Below the pieces are notes generated by a model, which was not told the origin of the DNA, did no database searches, and saw only the letters and a program-made list of their open reading frames with translations. A DNA stretch of 64,000 nucleotides, taken from positions 2,728,001-2,792,000 of the forward strand of contig NZ_CP042432.1 of assembly GCF_008033235.1 (NCBI RefSeq), in the 5' to 3' direction. The DNA is from Anseongella ginsenosidimutans (GTDB lineage: Bacteria; Bacteroidota; Bacteroidia; Sphingobacteriales; Sphingobacteriaceae). This document shows, piece by piece, positions 53,967 through 62,830 of the stretch (the stretch's first letter is position 1; each line of letters starts with the position of its first letter). A program made the translations under genes and the position numbers.

Positions 53967-56435
53967 ATGAAATTATACTTCACGGCGGCGCTTTTCTTTT
54001 GTGTCCTGACCGCTTTTTCGCAGCAGTCAGCTGCGCCTGAATTACACAGATCCGGATCACGTAGCCCGGAACCGGCTGGTCTTGAGCTTTGGTACCGGCA
54101 ACCTGCATCGGAATGGGTAGAAGCGCTTCCGGTGGGCAACGGAAGATTGGGAGCAATGGTTTTCGGCGGAGTTAACACAGAACGTATCCAGATCAACGAG
54201 GAGTCCCTTTGGGCGGGAAATCGGTTCAATGATAACAATCCAAACGCGCTGGAAGTGCTGGATACCGTCAGAAAATTGCTTTTCGCGGATAAAAATGCGG
54301 AAGCCAGCGCTATTGCCCAGGAAAATATGGTAGCGGTGAGGGAGGAAGGTTCCGACAGCATTGCCAGGAGTTTTCGCTCCTATCAGTCATTGATGGACCT
54401 GCATATTGATTTCGGCCGGGAAAATGGCAGCCGGCCGCAGCATTACAAAAGGTCGCTGGACCTGGTGAAGGGAATAGCCGTTACGAGTTATGAGCTGGAT
54501 GGCGTAATTTTTACCGAAGAGGTATTTGCCTCCGCTCCGGATGATGTCCTGATGATCCGGTTAACTGCTTCCGAGCCCGGAAAGCTCAATGCTACCTTCC
54601 GTTTTACACGCTGGGATGATGACCGGAAGGATTCCCTGAAAGATTGCAGGGTGACCACGAGGGGAACCAATGGTTTATTGCTCCGGGGCCAGGTGGTGGA
54701 TGAGGCCGGCGAGCGCGGGCCCGGCGGGGCGCACATGAAATTCGCCGGTCTTTTGCGCGTGATGAATAAGGACGGGGAGTTGCTGGCCGGAGAAGGTGAG
54801 CTGGTGCTGCGCGGCGCAAGCGAGGCGATGTTATATATTACAGGAGCTACCAATTATGATTTTGAAAATCTCAGCCTTGATCCGGAAAAGGATCCGGTAG
54901 CAGCCTGCGATAAGGACCTGGACCGGTTGGTCAGAAAAAAATACGTGGCCATTAAAGCGGCGCATGTAAGCGATCATACCGGCTTTATGAATCGGGTGTC
55001 ATTTCACCTGGGAGCGGAAAGTAAAGAAAATGAAGGTTCGGGCACGGTGAAGGCGGACATTCCTACTGACCTGCGGCTGGAGAACGTAAAAAAGGGGGCC
55101 GAAGACCAGCACCTGACGGAACTTTATTTCCAATATGGGAGATACCTGCTGCTGGGGAGTTCCCGGGCGCCCGGATTGTTGCCCTCCAACCTGCAGGGCA
55201 TCTGGAACCCACACCTGAACGCTCCCTGGCAAAGCGATTTCCATACGAACATTAACCTGCAAATGAATTACTGGCCGGCCGAAGTTGGGAATCTTTCTGA
55301 AACTACCGCGCCGCTTTTTGCGTTCATGGATAAATTACGCCTGCCGGGAAGGGCGACCGCCCGGGAGATGTACGGGGCGGACGGCTGGGTAATGCATCAC
55401 TGTACTGATGCGTTTGGGAAAACCGGCCTTCAGAATTCAGTATGGTGGGGGACTTTTCCTATGGCAACCGGCTGGATGTGCCTGCATTTCTGGGATCATT
55501 ACCTGTATGGGAAGGATGAATCTTTTCTGCGTGAAAAGGCCTATCCGATCATGAAAGAACATGCGGCGTTCCTTGAAGATTACCTGGTGGAGGGACCGAA
55601 AGGCATGCTGGTAACCGCTCCGGCCTATTCTCCCGAAAACCGCTTTATTCACCCGATAACCGGAAAAGAGGAATACCTCACCTACGCACCTACGATGGAT
55701 AACCAGATCATCCGGGAGTTTCTGCAATCCTGCATTAAGGCGGCTAACGTGCTGAAGGAGGATAAGGGCCTGGTGCAGAAGTGGAAGGGCATCCTGGCGC
55801 GTATCCCGGAAACAAAAACCGGAAGCGACGGCCGCATTCTGGAATGGATCAAAGAATATAAGGAAGCGGAGCCGGGCCACCGTCATATGTCGCATGTATT
55901 TGGCCTGCATCCCGGCACCCAGATAAGCCCCGAAACACCGGAACTTTTCGAAGGGGTACGGAAAACGCTGGAATTCCGCCTGAAGAACGGGGGAGGGCAT
56001 ACCGGCTGGAGCAGGGCCTGGATGATCAATATTTATGCCCGGTTGCTCGATGGCGAAGCGGCACATTTCCATCTTCAAAAATTATTCGAAAAATCCACCC
56101 TCAGCAACCTCTTCGATACGCACCCGCCTTTCCAGATAGATGGAAATTTCGGGGGAACCGCGGGGATTGCCGAAATGCTGCTGCAATCCCATCTGGGCAA
56201 GGTAGAGCTGCTGCCGGCCCTCCCAAAGGCCTGGCAGGAAGGGAGCGTCAGCGGGCTCCGTGCAAGAGGCGGCCTCACCGTTTCCATCAACTGGGAACAG
56301 AGCAGGTTGACAGGCGCAAAAGTCAGGGCGGATCAAAGCGGGGATTATATTGTTGCCAGCGGCGGACGGGAAGTCACGCTCCGGCTTAAAAAAGGAGAAG
56401 AGATAGCGCTGGACGAGAAGCTTGAAAGAAAATAG
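53967..56435 (+). CDS. Glycoside hydrolase family 95 (alpha-L-fucosidase type), secreted
   Basis: 822 residues from ATG 53967, whose signal MKLYFTAALFFCVLTAFSQQ is typical; an ATG at 53940 would add nine residues ahead of it. The N-terminal beta-sandwich begins ELWYRQPASEWVEALPVGNG, RLGAMVFGGV and RIQINEESLWAG, the GH95 hallmark. The (alpha/alpha)6 barrel carries QMNYWPAEVGNLSE, YAPTMDNQIIREFLQS, GHRHMSHVFGLHPG, GWSRAWMINIYARL and DGNFGGTAGIAEMLLQSHLG, which form the active-site region. Known GH95 enzymes cleave alpha-1,2-L-fucosides (or galactosides). A sodium:solute symporter follows 86 bases on. No SusC/SusD pair is present. Confidence 0.93.
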   Translation: MKLYFTAALFFCVLTAFSQQSAAPELHRSGSRSPEPAGLELWYRQPASEWVEALPVGNGRLGAMVFGGVNTERIQINEESLWAGNRFNDNNPNALEVLDTVRKLLFADKNAEASAIAQENMVAVREEGSDSIARSFRSYQSLMDLHIDFGRENGSRPQHYKRSLDLVKGIAVTSYELDGVIFTEEVFASAPDDVLMIRLTASEPGKLNATFRFTRWDDDRKDSLKDCRVTTRGTNGLLLRGQVVDEAGERGPGGAHMKFAGLLRVMNKDGELLAGEGELVLRGASEAMLYITGATNYDFENLSLDPEKDPVAACDKDLDRLVRKKYVAIKAAHVSDHTGFMNRVSFHLGAESKENEGSGTVKADIPTDLRLENVKKGAEDQHLTELYFQYGRYLLLGSSRAPGLLPSNLQGIWNPHLNAPWQSDFHTNINLQMNYWPAEVGNLSETTAPLFAFMDKLRLPGRATAREMYGADGWVMHHCTDAFGKTGLQNSVWWGTFPMATGWMCLHFWDHYLYGKDESFLREKAYPIMKEHAAFLEDYLVEGPKGMLVTAPAYSPENRFIHPITGKEEYLTYAPTMDNQIIREFLQSCIKAANVLKEDKGLVQKWKGILARIPETKTGSDGRILEWIKEYKEAEPGHRHMSHVFGLHPGTQISPETPELFEGVRKTLEFRLKNGGGHTGWSRAWMINIYARLLDGEAAHFHLQKLFEKSTLSNLFDTHPPFQIDGNFGGTAGIAEMLLQSHLGKVELLPALPKAWQEGSVSGLRARGGLTVSINWEQSRLTGAKVRADQSGDYIVASGGREVTLRLKKGEEIALDEKLERK

Positions 56436-56521
56436 CGATCCGGCAGCGAAATGATTATAAAAAAAAGAAGAAGCTTTCTTACCTTGGCGGCGATTTTTAT
56501 ACTTAACAAACCATAGATCAG

Positions 56522-58114
56522 ATGAATTTCTCTAACCTTGACCTTACTTTATTCGCTTTATACTGCCTGGCTATTATAGTCATGGGGCTATATGTTTCCC
56601 GGAAAAAAAGAGGGCACCAGACCGATTCCAGCGATTACTTCCTGGCTGGTAAGAACCTCCCCTGGTGGGCCATCGGTTCGGCCCTGATCGCAGCGAATAT
56701 TTCCGCCGAGCAGTTTATCGGCATGTCTGGAAGCGGTTATTCGATTGGTCTGGCGATCGCCAGTTATGAGTGGATGGCGGCGCTTACCCTCCTGGTAGTT
56801 GCCAAATATTTCCTTCCTATTTACCTGAAGCGGGGAATTTATACGATGCCCCAGTTCCTGGAGAACCGTTTTGATAAGCGGGTGAAGACCAGCCTGGCCA
56901 TTTTCTGGGTGCTGCTGTTTGTTTTCGTGAACCTGACTTCTGTACTTTACCTGGCTGGCCTGGCAATCAGTACGATTTTCCAGATCAACCTGATGACGGC
57001 GATCATCGGGCTGGCGCTGTTTGCGGCCATCTATAGCTTGTTTGGCGGCTTCCAGGCGGTAGCGTGGACGGATGTGGTGCAGGTGGTCATCCTGGTTTCA
57101 GGCGGCCTCATCACGGCCTGGATAGCGCTGGATTACGTGGGTGACGGAAATGGTTTGATCGCCGGCCTCACGAAATTGTATGATCTGGCCCCGGAAAAAT
57201 TCAATATGATCCTTAATAGAGGAGAGGTAATAAAACCTGACGGAAGCGATGCTTACAATGATTTGCCGGGGCTAGCCGTGCTTATCGGGGGAATGTGGAT
57301 CGCTAATTTGTATTACTGGGGCTGTAACCAATATATTATCCAAGGTTCCCTGGGCGCCAAGAGCCTGCAGCAGGCCCAGCGGGGGCTGGCGTTTGCTTCC
57401 TACCTGAAAATGCTGCTCCCGTTAATTGTGGTAATACCCGGGATCATCGTATTTGCTATGGATATCGAAATAAGCAATATGGATGAAGCCTACCCGATCC
57501 TGTTTGACAAATTTGTTCCCACCGGCTTAAAAGGAATTGCCCTGGCGGCCCTGGTAGCGGCTGCCGCTTCCTCTTTGAGCGCAATGGTGAACAGCGTCTC
57601 AACGATCTTTACCATGGATATTTACAAGGATGTTTTCAGAAAAAACGCTTCGGAGCGGCAATTAGTAAAGGTAGGCCGTATAACGGCTGCGGTTGCCTTC
57701 ATTATTGGTATACTGCTTGCTCCGCAGGTAGCGCAGCTGGGATCGGGCGGGTTCCAGTTCATTCAGAAATTCACGGGATATGTGAGTCCCGGTATCCTTT
57801 CTATCTTCCTCTTCGGGCTCTTCTGGAAGAAAACCACCACCCGGGCTGCGCTTACAGTAGCTGTTGTACTGCTGCCGCTTTCTATCCTGGTGGACAAAGT
57901 ACTCTTCCCGTCCATGCCCTTTATGAACCAGATGGGGTTATGCTTTTTGATCCTGTCCGCATTGACCGTCATTATTTCCCTTGTCCGCCCGGAAGATAAT
58001 ACCGGTAAAGTAGTTGAATTCCATAAAGGATTCTTTAAAACGGACCGGGTATTCAACGCGGCGGCCATAGGAGTGATCATCCTGTTGGCGATTCTTTACA
58101 CAGTATTTTATTAA
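56522..58114 (+). CDS. Sodium:solute symporter (SSS, sugar type)
   Basis: 530 residues and about 14 transmembrane helices. The start LDLTLFALYCLAIIVMGLYV is followed by SSDYFLAGKNLPWWAIGSAL and IAANISAEQFIGMSGSGYSI, the N-terminal sodium/sugar motif of SGLT-like proteins. YSLFGGFQAVAWTDVVQVVI and WGCNQYIIQGSLGAKSLQQA (sugar-transporter pattern) and AAASSLSAMVNSVSTIFTMD, with sodium-site Ser residues, follow. It probably imports a monosaccharide using sodium. Its position after a secreted fucosidase suggests uptake of released sugar, but this is inference only. A tRNA-Leu follows. Confidence 0.93.
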   Translation: MNFSNLDLTLFALYCLAIIVMGLYVSRKKRGHQTDSSDYFLAGKNLPWWAIGSALIAANISAEQFIGMSGSGYSIGLAIASYEWMAALTLLVVAKYFLPIYLKRGIYTMPQFLENRFDKRVKTSLAIFWVLLFVFVNLTSVLYLAGLAISTIFQINLMTAIIGLALFAAIYSLFGGFQAVAWTDVVQVVILVSGGLITAWIALDYVGDGNGLIAGLTKLYDLAPEKFNMILNRGEVIKPDGSDAYNDLPGLAVLIGGMWIANLYYWGCNQYIIQGSLGAKSLQQAQRGLAFASYLKMLLPLIVVIPGIIVFAMDIEISNMDEAYPILFDKFVPTGLKGIALAALVAAAASSLSAMVNSVSTIFTMDIYKDVFRKNASERQLVKVGRITAAVAFIIGILLAPQVAQLGSGGFQFIQKFTGYVSPGILSIFLFGLFWKKTTTRAALTVAVVLLPLSILVDKVLFPSMPFMNQMGLCFLILSALTVIISLVRPEDNTGKVVEFHKGFFKTDRVFNAAAIGVIILLAILYTVFY

Positions 58115-58128
58115 ATCTGGAAATAAAC

Positions 58129-58136
58129 TATATTTG
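58129..58136 (+). promoter_or_regulatory. Promoter -7 box for tRNA-Leu and trigger factor
   Basis: TATATTTG (TAnnTTTG) is followed by CACCCC, a form typical of strong Bacteroidota promoters. It lies 62 bases before the tRNA. Transcription would start close to 58143, exactly where the long hairpin begins. No clear TTG -33 box at standard spacing was found. Confidence 0.55.
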
Positions 58137-58143
58137 CACCCCA

Positions 58144-58179
58144 TTCAACGGAAAACTTCGGCCGAGGTTTTCCGTTGAA
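58144..58179. promoter_or_regulatory. Perfect hairpin at the 5' end of the tRNA-Leu transcript
   Basis: 13-base arms TTCAACGGAAAAC (58144-58156) and GTTTTCCGTTGAA (58167-58179). The 10-base interior TTCGGCCGAG can extend the stem by up to four pairs. It sits between the symporter stop and the tRNA, just after the -7 box. It lacks a T-run on the + strand, so a leader structure or a processing signal fits at least as well as a terminator for the symporter. Confidence 0.6.
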
Positions 58180-58190
58180 GTTTAAGGTAT

Positions 58191-58272
58191 GCGGGCGTGG
58201 CGAAATTGGTAGACGTACCAGACTTAGGATCTGGCGCCGCAAGGCATGGGGGTTCGAGTCCCTCCGCCCGCA
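58191..58272 (+). tRNA. tRNA-Leu (anticodon TAG)
   Basis: 82-nt class II tRNA: acceptor stem GCGGGCG/CGCCCGC, discriminator A at 58272, D-arm with AAATTGGTAGAC, anticodon stem CCAGA/TCTGG with loop CTTAGGA (anticodon TAG at 58225-58227), a long variable arm (CGCCGCAAGGCATG) typical of Leu, and T-arm GGGGTTCGAGTCCCT. CCA is not encoded. It decodes CTN codons. Trigger factor begins 51 bases later without a clear terminator between, so some tig transcripts may pass through the tRNA. Confidence 0.97.
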
Positions 58273-58323
58273 CAACCGGCCAATGGCCGTGAGCGATGCC
58301 GCTAAAGATACTTGATAAAAAAG

Positions 58324-59676
58324 ATGAATATTACCCAGGAAAAGACCGGAGAACTGAACGCCCTTGTAACGATCAATATTGAAGCCGAGGATTACAGGGA
58401 GCAAGTGGAAAAAGCCATAAAGTCCTATTCGAAGAAAGTGCGCATACCAGGTTTTCGCCCGGGAATGGTGCCTAAGGGCCATATTAAGAAACTTTACGGG
58501 AAAAGTATCCTGCTGGAAGAGATCAATAACCTGCTTTCGGATTCCCTGAACAACTATATTTCTGAAAATAAGCTGGAGATACTGGGACAGCCTCTCCCAA
58601 AAGCAGCAGACGATAAAGAGTTCAAGTGGGATTTCGGGGAAGCCTTCGATTTTTCCTACGAACTGGGGCTGGCGCCTGATTTTGATGCTAAATTTTCAGA
58701 CAAAGATAAATTCACGCTGTACCGCGTAAAGGCCGACGAAGAAACGGTGAATAACCGCATCAAAAATCTTCGCAGGGGTTACGGTAAGGTCAGCAACCCG
58801 GAAGAAAGCGCCGAAGGAGATGTGATCAACGGAGTGTTTACCCAGCTGGCAACGGACAAGACGGTGATGGAAGAAGGGATAGAAGCGCCGGGAACGCTGC
58901 GGCTTGAGCTGGTGGAAGACAAGAAGATTCTTAAATCGCTGACAGGCTTGAAAGAAGGGGATGAAGTTGATATTGATCTCCATAAAGCCTTCAAAGAGGA
59001 TGCTTCTCATAAAATTTCGCACCTGCTGAACATTGAAGAAGATATTGCTAAAGACCTAAAGTCGGAATTCCGCCTGAAAGTGAAGGGCATCAACCGCATG
59101 GAAGAGGCTGAACTGAACGAGGAGTTCTTTAAAAAGGTTTTCCCGGAAGGGGATGTCAGCACGGAAGAAGAAATGCGGGAAAAGGTGGCGAAGGAAGTGG
59201 AAGATGTGATGGGGTCCCACGCTGACAATAAGCTGCAGTCCGATATTTATGCGCATGCGCTCGAGAAGTTCAAAATCGAGCTTCCCGATGACTTCCTGCA
59301 GCGCTGGCTGAAGGCTACCAATGAAAATATTCCCGACGAACAGATTGAAAAAGAATATCCCGATTTTGCCAAGAACCTGCGGCTAACCCTGCTGGAAAAT
59401 AAGATCCTGAAGGAAAGTGGAGTGGAAGTGAAATCGGAAGACATCATTGCGCTGGCAAAAGAAAAGATTGCGGCCCAGTTCAGAATGTACAGCGCAAATA
59501 TGCCGCTCACCGATGAACAATTGAGCGAGTATGCCGTGAACTTTCTCCAGGATCGCGAGCGTGCCAATCAGCTTTACGAAGAGATCCGCTCAAAGACGGT
59601 GTTTGAGCAGGTTAAATCGCAGGTTAAACTCAACGAGAAGGAGATCAGTTACAAGGATTTCCTGGAATTGAAGTAA
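58324..59676 (+). CDS. tig: Trigger factor chaperone
   Basis: 450 residues from ATG 58324; a TTG at 58312 would add four. Ribosome-binding N-terminal domain: YREQVEKAIKSYSKKVRIPG then FRPGMVPKG, the trigger factor signature GFRxGxxP. A divergent PPIase-like middle domain (about 150-240) and a long helical C-terminal chaperone domain (about 260-430, KFKIELPDDFLQRWLKATNE) follow. It binds nascent chains at the ribosome exit. It is followed by clpP and clpX in the common bacterial order. Confidence 0.96.
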   Translation: MNITQEKTGELNALVTINIEAEDYREQVEKAIKSYSKKVRIPGFRPGMVPKGHIKKLYGKSILLEEINNLLSDSLNNYISENKLEILGQPLPKAADDKEFKWDFGEAFDFSYELGLAPDFDAKFSDKDKFTLYRVKADEETVNNRIKNLRRGYGKVSNPEESAEGDVINGVFTQLATDKTVMEEGIEAPGTLRLELVEDKKILKSLTGLKEGDEVDIDLHKAFKEDASHKISHLLNIEEDIAKDLKSEFRLKVKGINRMEEAELNEEFFKKVFPEGDVSTEEEMREKVAKEVEDVMGSHADNKLQSDIYAHALEKFKIELPDDFLQRWLKATNENIPDEQIEKEYPDFAKNLRLTLLENKILKESGVEVKSEDIIALAKEKIAAQFRMYSANMPLTDEQLSEYAVNFLQDRERANQLYEEIRSKTVFEQVKSQVKLNEKEISYKDFLELK

Positions 59677-59746
59677 TAGTTTAGATCGGGGGATAAACTT
59701 TTTTCACCCGAGCCTGTTCTACAGAGGAAAATTAACAAGGAAATTT

Positions 59747-60442
59747 ATGATCAACAAGGACGAATTCCGGAAATATGCTGTGAAACATCGCCGCATCAGC
59801 AGCATCCATGTAGACAAGTTTATTTCAAGAGTTGAAGACAAGCTCCTCCCGGGCAACATTACACCTTATATTATCGAAGAACGCCAGCTGAACGTGGCCC
59901 AAATGGACGTGTTCTCGCGCCTTATGATGGACCGCATTATTTTTCTTGGCGACCCCATTTACGATATGACTGCAAATATCATCCAGGCCCAGCTGCTTTT
60001 CCTGCAGTCAACGGATGCAAGGCGTGATATCCAGGTTTACCTTAACAGTCCGGGTGGCTCCGTATATGCCGGCCTTGGGATCTACGACACCATGCAGTAC
60101 ATTCAGCCGGACGTAGCTACCATTTGCACGGGAATGGCTGCCTCTATGGCGGCCGTATTGCTTTGCGCAGGTGCTGAAGGCAAGCGCGCAGCCCTCAAGC
60201 ATGCCAGGGTAATGATCCATCAGCCAATGGGCGCCGCCGAAGGGCAGGCCTCAGACATTGAGATCACGGCCCGGGAAATTGGAACATTAAAAGAAGAGCT
60301 CTACAAAATTATTGCCCAGCATTCAAAACAAACCTATGAAAAGGTTTGGGAAAGTTCGGACCGTGACTTCTGGATGAAGGCCGAGGACGCCAGGGAATTC
60401 GGAATGATAGACGAAGTACTGCTTTCCTCAAAACCTGAGTAG
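59747..60442 (+). CDS. clpP: ATP-dependent Clp protease proteolytic subunit
   Basis: 231-residue serine protease. The triad is in place: Ser133 (CTGMAASMAAVLL), His158 (ARVMIHQPMG), and Asp207 by alignment with E. coli spacing (ESSDRDFWM). GDPIYDMTANIIQAQLLFLQ and YLNSPGGSVYAGLGIYDTMQ form the oxyanion region. An N-terminal extension of about 35 residues before YIIEERQ is longer than in E. coli, as in other Bacteroidota. It forms a barrel with ClpX, which is encoded 23 bases downstream. Confidence 0.97.
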   Translation: MINKDEFRKYAVKHRRISSIHVDKFISRVEDKLLPGNITPYIIEERQLNVAQMDVFSRLMMDRIIFLGDPIYDMTANIIQAQLLFLQSTDARRDIQVYLNSPGGSVYAGLGIYDTMQYIQPDVATICTGMAASMAAVLLCAGAEGKRAALKHARVMIHQPMGAAEGQASDIEITAREIGTLKEELYKIIAQHSKQTYEKVWESSDRDFWMKAEDAREFGMIDEVLLSSKPE

Positions 60443-60465
60443 ATTTTTTTTGTTAGCTTTATAGA

Positions 60466-61716
60466 ATGAGTAAGACCAACAAAGATGTCCGGTGTTCTTT
60501 TTGCGATGCCCGCAAGCAGGACGTGATGATGTTGATAGCCGGGTTGAATGGACATATCTGTGATCGATGCATTACCCAGGGTTACCAGATTTTGACCGAG
60601 GAGTTTAACAACGCCCCGGGTAAAAAGAAAAAACCAAATTCCTTCGACCTCAATGGCATTAAACCCATTGACATCAAAAACCACCTGGATCAGTACGTAA
60701 TTGGCCAGGACGATGCCAAACGCGTCATGTCCGTGGCCATTTACAACCATTACAAGCGCCTGAACCAGAACCAGGAAAAAGAAGAGGTGGAGATTGAGAA
60801 ATCAAACATCCTCATGGTGGGCGAAACGGGCACAGGGAAAACTCTGCTGGCCCGGACGGTAGCCAGGATCCTCCAGGTGCCTTTTTGCATTTGCGATGCC
60901 ACCGTATTGACTGAAGCCGGTTACGTGGGAGAGGACGTGGAAAGTATCCTTTCACGCTTGCTGCAGGCGGCTGATTACGACGTTGCTGCTGCAGAAAGAG
61001 GGATCGTCTACATCGACGAGGTTGATAAAATAGCGCGCAAGAGCGATAATCCTTCCATTACCCGTGACGTTTCCGGCGAAGGCGTGCAGCAAGCGCTGCT
61101 GAAGATCCTTGAAGGAACCACGGTTAATGTACCGCCCCAGGGAGGCCGCAAGCATCCTGACCAGAAGATGATCAGCGTGAATACGCAAAATATACTCTTT
61201 ATTTGCGGCGGCGCCTTTGACGGCATAGACAGGAAGATCGCTAAGCGGTTGAATAAACATGCGATTGGTTATTCAGCGGCGAGAGAGCATTTTAAGATAG
61301 ACGATGAGAACCTACTTCAGTATATTACGCCCGTAGACCTTAAAAGCTTCGGGCTTATTCCCGAGCTGATTGGTCGTATGCCGGTTCTAACGTACCTTTC
61401 CCCGCTCGATAAGGAAACCCTGCTTTGCATTCTTACCGAGCCTAAAAATTCCCTGATCAAGCAATACAAAAAGCTGTTCGAATACGAAGGTATCGACCTG
61501 GAAATTGACCGTGAAGTGCTTGAATTTGTAGTGGATAAAGCGATAGAATTCAAGCTGGGAGCAAGGGGGCTGCGTTCCATTTGCGAAGCTATTCTGATGG
61601 ACGCCATGTTTGAACTTCCTTCCTTGTCGGATGTGAAGCGCCTGCACATTACCCTGGAGTATGCCCGGGAGAAATTCGAGCGATCAGCAGAGATCAGAAA
61701 GCTGAAGGCCGCGTAA
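60466..61716 (+). CDS. clpX: ATP-dependent Clp protease ATP-binding subunit ClpX
   Basis: 416 residues. The N-terminal zinc domain has [10 protein letters not shown] and HICDRC (Cys10, Cys13 and two more). The AAA+ core has Walker [33 protein letters not shown], Walker [14 protein letters not shown] and sensor [12 protein letters not shown]. The pore loop is in YVGEDV. It unfolds substrates and feeds ClpP. It follows clpP by 23 bases and precedes a PLP enzyme by 9 bases, so the three may share transcription. Confidence 0.97.
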   Translation: MSKTNKDVRCSFCDARKQDVMMLIAGLNGHICDRCITQGYQILTEEFNNAPGKKKKPNSFDLNGIKPIDIKNHLDQYVIGQDDAKRVMSVAIYNHYKRLNQNQEKEEVEIEKSNILMVGETGTGKTLLARTVARILQVPFCICDATVLTEAGYVGEDVESILSRLLQAADYDVAAAERGIVYIDEVDKIARKSDNPSITRDVSGEGVQQALLKILEGTTVNVPPQGGRKHPDQKMISVNTQNILFICGGAFDGIDRKIAKRLNKHAIGYSAAREHFKIDDENLLQYITPVDLKSFGLIPELIGRMPVLTYLSPLDKETLLCILTEPKNSLIKQYKKLFEYEGIDLEIDREVLEFVVDKAIEFKLGARGLRSICEAILMDAMFELPSLSDVKRLHITLEYAREKFERSAEIRKLKAA

Positions 61717-61725
61717 TTTTTGCTC

Positions 61726-62718
61726 ATGGATTATCATGCGAACATTCTGGGTACCATTGGTAATACGCCGCTGGTCAAAATAAACCGTCTGGCGGAAGAT
61801 ATTCCGGCCCTGGTACTGGCTAAGATAGAAACGTTCAATCCCGGAAATTCGATCAAGGACCGCATGGCCCTGAAAATGATCGAGGATGCCGAAAAAGCGG
61901 GCAAGCTGAAACCTGGAGGAACTATTATTGAAGGTACTTCCGGCAATACCGGGATGGGGCTTGCCATTGCAGCGGCCGTAAAAGGCTATAAATGTATTTT
62001 TACGACCACCGACAAACAGTCTAAGGAAAAGATCGATGCCCTGAAGGCATTCGGCGCCGAAGTGATCGTTTGCCCCACCGATGTGGAACCCGAAGATCCC
62101 CGCTCTTATTATTCCAAATCTTTTCAGCTTGAAAAGGAGATCCCCGGCAGCTGGAAAGCAAACCAATATGACAATGTGTCCAACCTCATTGCACATTACG
62201 AGCAAACCGGCCCCGAAATATGGGAGCAAACTGGCGGCAAGGTCACCCATTTTATCGCCGGTGTAGGCACCGGGGGCACGATCAGCGGGGTAGGCCGCTT
62301 CCTGAAGGAAAAAAATCCGGCGGTGAAGATCTGGGGCATTGATACCTATGGGTCCGTTTTTAAGAAATACAAGGAAACGGGTATTTTTGATAAAGAGGAG
62401 ATCTATCCTTATATCACGGAGGGAATTGGCGAAGACTTTCTTCCCAAATGCGTTGATTTCGATGTCATCGACCTTTTTGAAAAGGTCGATGACAAGGACG
62501 CCGCCCTGATGACCCGCGAAATTGCCATTAAAGAAGGGATTTTCGTCGGAAATTCTTCGGGCGCAGTCATCGCCGGCCTCCGCCGGCTAAAAGGCCTGCT
62601 CGGGCCTGAAGACGTTGTCGTAGCGCTTTTCCATGACCACGGCTCCCGTTACATGGGAAAGATGTTCAACGAGGACTGGCTGCGCGAAAAAGGCTTCCTC
62701 GAAGCCAAAGAAGGTTGA
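61726..62718 (+). CDS. Cysteine synthase / cystathionine beta-synthase family PLP enzyme
   Basis: 330 residues from ATG 61726 (61720 would add two). TIGNTPLVKINRLAEDIPAL at the start, the PLP Lys in ETFNPGNSIKDRMALKMIED, IIEGTSGNTGMGLAIAAAVK, the PLP-phosphate loop FIAGVGTGGTISGVGRFLKE, and NSSGAVIAGLRRL near the C-terminus. There is no CBS tandem domain. This could be a cysteine synthase or a CBS-like enzyme forming cystathionine; the sequence alone does not decide. It lies 9 bases after clpX, an unusual neighbour for the protease genes. Confidence 0.9.
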   Translation: MDYHANILGTIGNTPLVKINRLAEDIPALVLAKIETFNPGNSIKDRMALKMIEDAEKAGKLKPGGTIIEGTSGNTGMGLAIAAAVKGYKCIFTTTDKQSKEKIDALKAFGAEVIVCPTDVEPEDPRSYYSKSFQLEKEIPGSWKANQYDNVSNLIAHYEQTGPEIWEQTGGKVTHFIAGVGTGGTISGVGRFLKEKNPAVKIWGIDTYGSVFKKYKETGIFDKEEIYPYITEGIGEDFLPKCVDFDVIDLFEKVDDKDAALMTREIAIKEGIFVGNSSGAVIAGLRRLKGLLGPEDVVVALFHDHGSRYMGKMFNEDWLREKGFLEAKEG

Positions 62719-62730
62719 TCAAGCCATTCT

Positions 62731-62801
62731 GTTCCAGGAATTTTCACTATTATAGGATTCGCATCTTTTCCCGGAATTTTCACCTGTTTCAGGATTTGCA
62801 G
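62731..62801. repeat. Two imperfect tandem copies downstream of the PLP enzyme gene
   Basis: CCAGGAATTTTCACTATTAT + AGGATTCGCA (from 62734) and CCCGGAATTTTCACCTGTTT + CAGGATTTGCA (from 62770) are similar over about 31 bases. They lie between two convergent genes. They show no hairpin with T-run, so they do not look like terminators. Significance unknown. Confidence 0.4.
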
Positions 62802-62830
62802 TAAGAACCAGTACCGGCAGCGCTCGCGGC

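Noticed and set aside
59677-59746. Hairpin between tig and clpP
   Set aside because: Only a 5-bp stem with the T-run inside its loop, so it does not form a terminator; the genes are probably co-transcribed.
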